Positions 8,207-12,242 of a stretch of 12,242 bases of DNA are shown here, piece after piece. The notes beneath the pieces are model-generated. The model did not search any database, was not told the origin of the DNA, and saw only the letters and a list, made by a program, of their open reading frames with translations. The translations under genes were made by a program, and so were the position numbers. The stretch's first letter is position 1; every line of letters starts with the position of its first letter. Source of the stretch: CAYNRA01 sp964399465 (GTDB lineage Bacteria > Bacteroidota > Bacteroidia > Cytophagales > Spirosomataceae); NCBI GenBank assembly GCA_964399465.1, contig CAYNRA010000085.1:1-12242 (forward strand), in the 5' to 3' direction.

Positions 8207-8839
8207 TTACATTTTTCTAATCGGACTACCTACGTAGATTCCCTCTTCATTTATAGACTTAACAACCGTTGAATTTGCCCCAATTACGACGAAATCCGTA
8301 ACTCTAACTCCTTGAATCAGCGTGGCACTACTTCCGACTAATGTATCTGAGCCAAGGATTGAATCCCCATTAATAACAGCGTTGGTTGAGACATGGCAAA
8401 AATCACCCACACTTACTCCATGTTCGATAATTGCGCGCGTATTGATGATACATTGGTTACCTATTTCAGCTCCTGCATTTACAATTGCTCCGTGCATAAT
8501 GATTGACCCCTCACCTATCAGTGCGTGGGGCGAAACATAGGCAAGCGGGGAAATAACCGTTGCCCATTGCACACCAATTGACGTATAAAAATCATGTATC
8601 CGTCTTCGTGATGTAGTGAATCTAACTTGGCCCACTGTATTTATAAAAAGTAAATGAGGCTTATTTTGAATCAAATGCGGTGCGATTTCATCATTTCCTA
8701 AATACGGTACGGGTAAATTTGTAGGAGACATATCAAGTACGCCTACCACATGGTACTCATTTGTAGCTTCAATTACATCAAGGCAAGCTAGTGCATGTCC
8801 ACCACCGCCGACAAGCACAATTTCTTTCTTATTTGGCAT
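8207..8839 (-). CDS. legH: Hexapeptide-repeat amino-sugar N-acetyltransferase (LegH/PglD/NeuD type)
   Basis: Likely acetylates the new C4 amino group of the LegC product using acetyl-CoA. Residues 1-75 form a PglD-type Rossmann-like domain beginning with the glycine-rich VGGGGHA. From about 95 to 195 the chain is a left-handed beta-helix with isoleucine/valine hexapeptide periodicity. H140, in the IIEH motif before GDFCH, is placed like the catalytic base of PglD. The C-terminus GSPIRKM matches the family's usual GxPA-like end. The 210-residue length is normal. It overlaps legC by 11 bases and precedes legI by six, between the aminotransferase and the epimerase/synthase steps. Members named NeuD in sialic-acid operons have the same fold, so the assigned step rests on context. 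Confidence 0.83.
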   Translation of the reverse strand: MPNKKEIVLVGGGGHALACLDVIEATNEYHVVGVLDMSPTNLPVPYLGNDEIAPHLIQNKPHLLFINTVGQVRFTTSRRRIHDFYTSIGVQWATVISPLAYVSPHALIGEGSIIMHGAIVNAGAEIGNQCIINTRAIIEHGVSVGDFCHVSTNAVINGDSILGSDTLVGSSATLIQGVRVTDFVVIGANSTVVKSINEEGIYVGSPIRKM

Positions 8840-9980
8840 AAAAAGAATGAATTACATCTAAAACTCGAGTCTGTTGTTCCTCCGTTAAGTTACTGGAGGA
8901 GGGCAAACTAATACAAGATTTATAAACCTCTTGGCTAACATCTTGCTTTTGAACATACAAACATGATGTGTACATTGGAAGTTGATTCATTGGTATCCAA
9001 AAAGGACGTGCTTGAATATGATGTGCATTCAAATAAGCAAGAAGTTCCCTTTGTTTTGGAAATTTAGCTGTAAAGAGCCAATAATTAGGTTGAACGGCAG
9101 GTAATACTTTTTGAAATGCGACTCCTTTTATACTTTCTAAACCTAATTTATATTTATCAGCGATACGTTTTCTTACATCTAGAAAACCTTGCAATTGTTC
9201 CATCTGAGCAACTCCAATAGCTGCAAGCACATTGACCAATCGATAATTATATCCTATTTCATCATGTAAGTATTCTGTAGGATCTGCTTTAGCAGTGGTA
9301 GTCAGGTGCTTAGCTTTCCGGGCGAGATCTGCGTCATCTGATAAGATCATACCTCCTCCCCCTGTTGTAATCAATTTATTCCCATTGAAACTGAGTGTAC
9401 CAAGTGGAGCAAAAGTTCCTGCATGCTTGCCGTAGTAAGTCGAACCAAGGGCTTCAGTTGCATCCTCTACAACGGGGATTTTGAAACGATCGGCTATAGA
9501 CAGAAGTTCATCCATCGCACACATATTTCCAAGGACATGAACTGCCATGATAGCACCTATTTTCTTGCCAGATTTTTTGTGCAAACAGCCCGTATCGGAC
9601 TGGCTGGTTTCTTCAAGTAGAAAATCAAAAAGTAAATCTAGATCCATCTGCCAAGTATCCGGATCGACGTCAATAAATAAAGGTTCGGCACGTAGATAAG
9701 ACACTGAATTGGCAGAAGCAACAAAAGTGATATTGGGTACAATGACCAACTCACCTGCTTGAACACCCAATAGTCGCAAAGAAACATGTAATGCAGAAGT
9801 TCCATTCATGGTAGCTACCGCATGAGATGCTCTCGTAAATGTTTGTATATCTTCTTCGAAACGAGTCACGTAACTACCAACCGATGAGACCCAATTTGTA
9901 TCAAGACAGTCCTTTACGAACTCCCACTCGTTTCCATGGAGTGTAGGTACAGACAATGGTATAAATTCATCTTTCATCAT
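8829..9980 (-). CDS. legC: PLP-dependent 4-aminotransferase of the LegC type
   Basis: Transfers an amino group, usually from glutamate, to the 4-keto sugar nucleotide made by LegB. It is a DegT/DnrJ/EryC1/StrS aminotransferase of 383 residues. The PLP-binding lysine is K202 in SFNGNKLITTGGGG, the ring-contacting aspartate is D173 in VEDATEALGS, and MNGTSALH (58-65) forms the phosphate-binding turn. The stretch at about 118-150 (LLEE to VHVLGN, with an inserted basic segment) is characteristic of LegC proteins compared with shorter PseC enzymes. The start is ATGATG, so Met1 or Met2 may be used. The legB stop lies three bases upstream. Neighbouring legB supports LegC rather than a perosamine- or bacillosamine-type enzyme. 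Confidence 0.9.
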   Translation of the reverse strand: MMKDEFIPLSVPTLHGNEWEFVKDCLDTNWVSSVGSYVTRFEEDIQTFTRASHAVATMNGTSALHVSLRLLGVQAGELVIVPNITFVASANSVSYLRAEPLFIDVDPDTWQMDLDLLFDFLLEETSQSDTGCLHKKSGKKIGAIMAVHVLGNMCAMDELLSIADRFKIPVVEDATEALGSTYYGKHAGTFAPLGTLSFNGNKLITTGGGGMILSDDADLARKAKHLTTTAKADPTEYLHDEIGYNYRLVNVLAAIGVAQMEQLQGFLDVRKRIADKYKLGLESIKGVAFQKVLPAVQPNYWLFTAKFPKQRELLAYLNAHHIQARPFWIPMNQLPMYTSCLYVQKQDVSQEVYKSCISLPSSSNLTEEQQTRVLDVIHSFYAK

Positions 9981-9983
9981 AAC

Positions 9984-10985
9984 TTATATATTGTAGATGT
10001 CTGTTTTATAATTTGCTCTGTTTTTAGGGTCGGAAAACCACTCAATTGTAGCATCGAGTCCCGAGAAGAGTGTATAATTAGGTGACCAATTCGTTAAATT
10101 CTTTATCTTTTCATTACTTCCAAAAAGACGTTCAACTTCACTTTTTTCAGGGCGAAGTCGTTGTGCATCTGTTTTTATTTCAGCAGAAGGATTGATTTTT
10201 TGTATCAGATACTGTGCCAAATCACCAATTGTGATTTCTTCCATCATAGCAATATTGACTTCCTCCCCGATTGCTTTTTCACATTTAGCAATTTCGATAA
10301 ATCCTTGTACGGTATCCTTTACAAACAAAAGATCACGGGTTGGATGCAGTGCACCTAATTGAATAGTAGATGCGCCTTGCAAGAGCTGAGTGATGATTGT
10401 AGGAATCACAGCGCGGGCACTTTGGCGAGGTCCGTATGTATTGAAAGGCCGAACAATTGTAACAGGCAAACCGAAACTCCGATAAAAAGAATCTGCAAGT
10501 GCATCTGCACCAATTTTTGTTGCAGAATAAGGCGACTGCCCTTGTTTTGGGTGTTTTTCATCGATTGGTACATACAAAGCCGTTCCGTACACTTCAGAAG
10601 TTGACGTAACTAAAACACGTTCAGTACCTAGTTCTTTGGCAGCTTGTAATATATTTAATGTTCCTTTCACGTTTGTATCCACATAGGTATCTGGTGAATG
10701 ATAACTGTATGGAATTGCTATCAATGCGCCTAAATGAAAAACCACATCGATATCTTTCATTGCTTGTTTTACACCATAAGGATCTCGAATGTCACCACTA
10801 AATATGTCTAATTGCTTTTTCTTCTCCGAAGTAAAAGTATCAATCCAACCCCAAGAATTAAACGAGTTATAATACACAAATGCACGCACTTGGCAACCTT
10901 CCTCAAGCAAGGCTTCCACGAGATGACTTCCAATAAAACCGTCAGCTCCGGTTACCAAAACCTTTTTATCTTTCAAATTCATCAT
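9984..10985 (-). CDS. legB: NAD-dependent sugar-nucleotide 4,6-dehydratase of the LegB type
   Basis: First committed step: converts NDP-GlcNAc (GDP-linked in this route) to the 4-keto-6-deoxy sugar nucleotide. It is an extended short-chain dehydrogenase of 333 residues with NAD motif GADGFIGS (13-20) and the pair Y153/K157 in SPYSATK. The segment STSEVYG (128-134) has Ser where RmlB-type enzymes have the catalytic Asp of their STDE motif; this matches LegB-like dehydratases. RPFNTYGPRQ and TRDLLFVKD follow, as expected. It is the promoter-proximal gene of the operon. Its start is ATGATG, preceded on the minus strand by a purine-rich GAAAAGA. The leader to the candidate promoter is about 70 bases. 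Retention of the gluco configuration, as opposed to PseB inversion, is inferred from family. Confidence 0.9.
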   Translation of the reverse strand: MMNLKDKKVLVTGADGFIGSHLVEALLEEGCQVRAFVYYNSFNSWGWIDTFTSEKKKQLDIFSGDIRDPYGVKQAMKDIDVVFHLGALIAIPYSYHSPDTYVDTNVKGTLNILQAAKELGTERVLVTSTSEVYGTALYVPIDEKHPKQGQSPYSATKIGADALADSFYRSFGLPVTIVRPFNTYGPRQSARAVIPTIITQLLQGASTIQLGALHPTRDLLFVKDTVQGFIEIAKCEKAIGEEVNIAMMEEITIGDLAQYLIQKINPSAEIKTDAQRLRPEKSEVERLFGSNEKIKNLTNWSPNYTLFSGLDATIEWFSDPKNRANYKTDIYNI

Positions 10986-11063
10986 TTATTTATCTTTTCA
11001 AATTCTTCTGTTTAACTTCTCTACTTATTTATTAAGGTTTAATTTATTAATAATCAGTACATT

Positions 11064-11095
11064 ATAACATAGTTTCAAATTCTCCATACACCAAA
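11064..11095 (-). promoter_or_regulatory. Candidate promoter of the leg operon
   Basis: On the minus strand TTTG (11095-11092) is followed after 20 bases by TATGTTAT (11071-11064), near the Bacteroidota -33/-7 pattern; the last two -7 positions deviate. The overlapping TATAAT (11066-11061) would also suit a classic -10. A start near 11057 would leave about 70 leader bases before legB. It is the best site I found between legB and about 11100. Confidence 0.35.
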
Positions 11096-11846
11096 TGCTT
11101 TCCAAAAATGACATGGACGCGTCTAGAATATTTTATCTATGTTGATGTTCAAACTTATTATTCAAAAAATCAATTATACACTTTCGGTTGACTTTTAGCA
11201 AACAAAATTATTTTTTTAATCTATTGCTTAAAGAACGCAATGATTTTTCGAAGATGCAACCTACCTCTTGTTCAAAATACATTTCTAACGAAAAAACGCT
11301 TCAAAGATAGCGTAATTAAAAAATACTACATGGATAAATATATTTTGCACAATATTCTGCATTCAAGTAGATGGATTTTATCTGGACTTATAGCACAAAG
11401 CTTTGATTAAACCACTTCGCATTTTCAATGATTCTGTTTGACCCAATATTGATTTTTTTGTGTAGGCCTTTCAAGTACTCAAACATCATCAAAAGAAGTT
11501 TTAAACTATGTTTTTAGCGTAGTAAAATTGGAAGTACACACAAAACACGTAGGACAACTGAAGAAACTTTCGAAAGTACTTCGCCTCCCTAATTAGCTAA
11601 ACTATGAGACCAAACAAACGCGTACAAGCAGTCAAAACGTTACATTTGACGCGTTTAATAGAGTTGATACAGGTCTTGAAAAAATCCTCAACTTACCTAA
11701 AGAATCTACAGTGTCAATACTCTCTTACAAACAATTAGCCCAAAACAGGAGAGCGCTAATATTCATTTAGTGCTCACGTAAAGATACTATTTTGAAAAAA
11801 AATCTAAAATGTAACAAAAATACATGGTTTCATCAGATTAAGCAGG

Positions 11847-11854
11847 TAATTTTG
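11847..11854 (+). promoter_or_regulatory. Candidate -7 element for the glycosyltransferase gene
   Basis: TAATTTTG at 11847-11854 is an exact match to the Bacteroidota -7 consensus TAnnTTTG. The bases 19-20 upstream are only a weak -33 match (ATGG). A transcript from about 11860 would have a leader of about 38 bases. Confidence 0.4.
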
Positions 11855-11867
11855 TCTAAAATTTTAA

Positions 11868-11886
11868 AGCGAAACCGAATTTCGTT
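11868..11886 (+). promoter_or_regulatory. Short hairpin in the glycosyltransferase leader
   Basis: The arms 11868-11874 and 11880-11886 pair over seven positions (CGAAA with TTTCG, then one G-T wobble and one A-T), around a five-base CCGAA loop. The hairpin ends 11 bases before the ATG at 11898, where it could affect ribosome access or leader transcription. Its role is inferred from position only. Confidence 0.3.
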
Positions 11887-11897
11887 AGACCTTTGAT

Positions 11898-12242
11898 ATG
11901 CCTAAACTCAGCATCATTACTGTAACTTACCAAGCCGAAAGGTATATAGAAAAAACACTTCAAAGTATCTCGGAGCAAACGTACCAAGATTTTGAATTTA
12001 TTTTAGTTGATGGCGAGTCAACAGATAGAACATTAGATATTGCCAAGGAATATGCATCTCGTATTGATAAGTTAATTATCGAAAAAGATGAGGGTTTATA
12101 CGATGCGATGAACAAAGGTTTAGAAAATGCAAGTGGTGATTTCGTTTGGTTTATTAATGCGGGAGATTACCTCACAAGCAAGGATTTGATTGCTCAATTA
12201 GTCCCCTATTTGACAGATACTACGGATGTAGTTTACAGTGAT
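11898..12242 (+). CDS. GT2-family glycosyltransferase (5' part, cut by window edge)
   Basis: Transfers a sugar from a nucleotide donor during assembly of a surface polysaccharide; acceptor and donor cannot be told from this part. The visible 115 residues are the N-terminal GT-A half. They show SIITVTYQA with the family's usual tyrosine/acceptor-loop pattern, the nucleotide-binding LVDGESTDRT, EKDEGLYDAMNKGLENASGD, and FINAGD in place of the DxD-like metal motif. This layout is typical of the WfgS/WcaE-like GT2 subgroup found in capsule and exopolysaccharide clusters. No stop occurs before the right edge. The start ATG at 11898 agrees with the family's N-terminus. It is divergent from the leg operon and is probably the first gene of a cluster extending to the right. 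Confidence 0.88.
   Translation, partial: MPKLSIITVTYQAERYIEKTLQSISEQTYQDFEFILVDGESTDRTLDIAKEYASRIDKLIIEKDEGLYDAMNKGLENASGDFVWFINAGDYLTSKDLIAQLVPYLTDTTDVVYSD

Larger units (their letters stand above)
11453..11896 (+). pseudogene. Possible decayed reading frame upstream of the glycosyltransferase (unidentified)
   Basis: Reading from 11453, one frame runs 148 codons with stops only at TAG 11594, TAG 11768 and the closing TGA 11894, although the DNA is very AT-rich and stops should be frequent. The translations look protein-like. The first piece contains VFSVVKLEVHTKHVGQLKK; the second contains DAFNRVDTGLEKILNLPKES and then QLAQNRRALIF; the third is lysine-rich. There is no ATG at the head of the first piece. 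I recognise no family. The reading that fits best is a remnant of a small regulatory or structural gene broken by nonsense mutations. A competing frame (11604-11738, 44 codons from an ATG) overlaps it, so chance is a real alternative. TAG is a normal stop here (legI ends in TAG), so recoding is unlikely. Confidence 0.27.
10986..11897. other. 912-bp divergent control region between legB and the glycosyltransferase
   Basis: This long AT-rich stretch separates two divergent surface-glycan genes. It holds a candidate promoter for legB near its left end and one for the glycosyltransferase near its right end. It also holds a 9-base direct repeat ATTTATTAA at 11027-11035 and 11042-11050, several short palindromes, and a possible decayed reading frame (each discussed separately). 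A frame at 11240-11410 (+) could encode 56 residues, basic at first then with a short hydrophobic tail, but it resembles nothing I know. I see no tRNA, rRNA, insertion-sequence ends or CRISPR repeats. Confidence 0.6.

Noticed and set aside
8207..8839. legH as a serine or maltose acetyltransferase
   Set aside because: The N-terminal PglD-type domain and the location inside the nonulosonic acid operon fit an amino-sugar nucleotide acetyltransferase better.
10359..10604. 81-codon + strand open frame, cysteine-rich
   Set aside because: It lies wholly antisense to legB, whose motifs are intact. The composition reflects legB codons read backwards.
11240..11410. 56-codon ATG frame with an SRWI segment recalling the N-terminus of CapD/PglF-like proteins
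   Set aside because: The similarity is four residues only, the hydrophobic stretch is too short for a membrane helix bundle and the frame stops at once. It is kept only as a note on the intergenic region.
11470..11479. TTCAAGTACT also found at 73-82 near the phosphatase promoter, as a shared regulatory box
   Set aside because: A single 10-base match between two AT-rich regions in 12 kb is weak evidence, and no dyad or conserved spacing to the promoters is seen.
11604..11738. 44-codon ATG frame in the control region
   Set aside because: It overlaps the more protein-like frame at 11453-11896, has no recognisable motif, and is short enough to occur by chance.

Overview
The window looks like a chromosomal segment from a member of the Bacteroidota, probably a Cytophagales-type organism. 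The main evidence is a secreted phosphatase ending in a type IX secretion (T9SS) type-A sorting domain. Other support is the AT-rich composition, the weak Shine-Dalgarno signals, and promoter-like sequences matching the Bacteroidota -33/-7 pattern (TTTG ... TAnnTTTG). The genus cannot be named from the sequence alone.

Layout: (1) 1-59 holds the last codons of an upstream + strand gene. (2) 150-2495 (+) is a secreted purple-acid-phosphatase-like metallophosphoesterase. (3) 2783-4270 (+; longest frame opens at 2744) is an XRE-type regulator with an ImmA/IrrE-like domain that has lost its zinc motif and a C-terminal Cys cluster. (4) 4271-10985 (-) is one tight seven-gene operon, transcribed legB-legC-legH-legI-legG-ptmE-legF. 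It encodes synthesis of CMP-legionaminic acid (or a close nonulosonic acid) by the GDP-linked route. (5) 10986-11897 is a 912-bp region between divergent genes, with candidate promoters facing both ways, several short palindromes and a possible decayed reading frame. (6) 11898-12242 (+) is the 5' part of a GT2 glycosyltransferase cut by the window edge, probably the first gene of a surface-polysaccharide cluster continuing to the right.

How the genes work together: PtmE makes the GDP-activated glucosamine donor. LegB dehydrates it, LegC transaminates it and LegH N-acetylates it. LegG removes the nucleotide and epimerises C2, LegI condenses the product with phosphoenolpyruvate, and LegF activates the nine-carbon acid with CMP. 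The operon order largely follows the order of reactions. The sugar would be used on a cell-surface glycan or glycoprotein, and the divergent glycosyltransferase fits that. No transferase specific for the nonulosonic acid and no polymerase or flippase lies inside the window.

The least ordinary parts are: the frame at 11453-11896, which reads protein-like apart from internal TAG codons; the zero-base convergent junction between the regulator and legF; the degenerate metal site of the regulator; and the palindrome cluster in the divergent control region. I do not see a clearly new defence, mobile or RNA-guided system.
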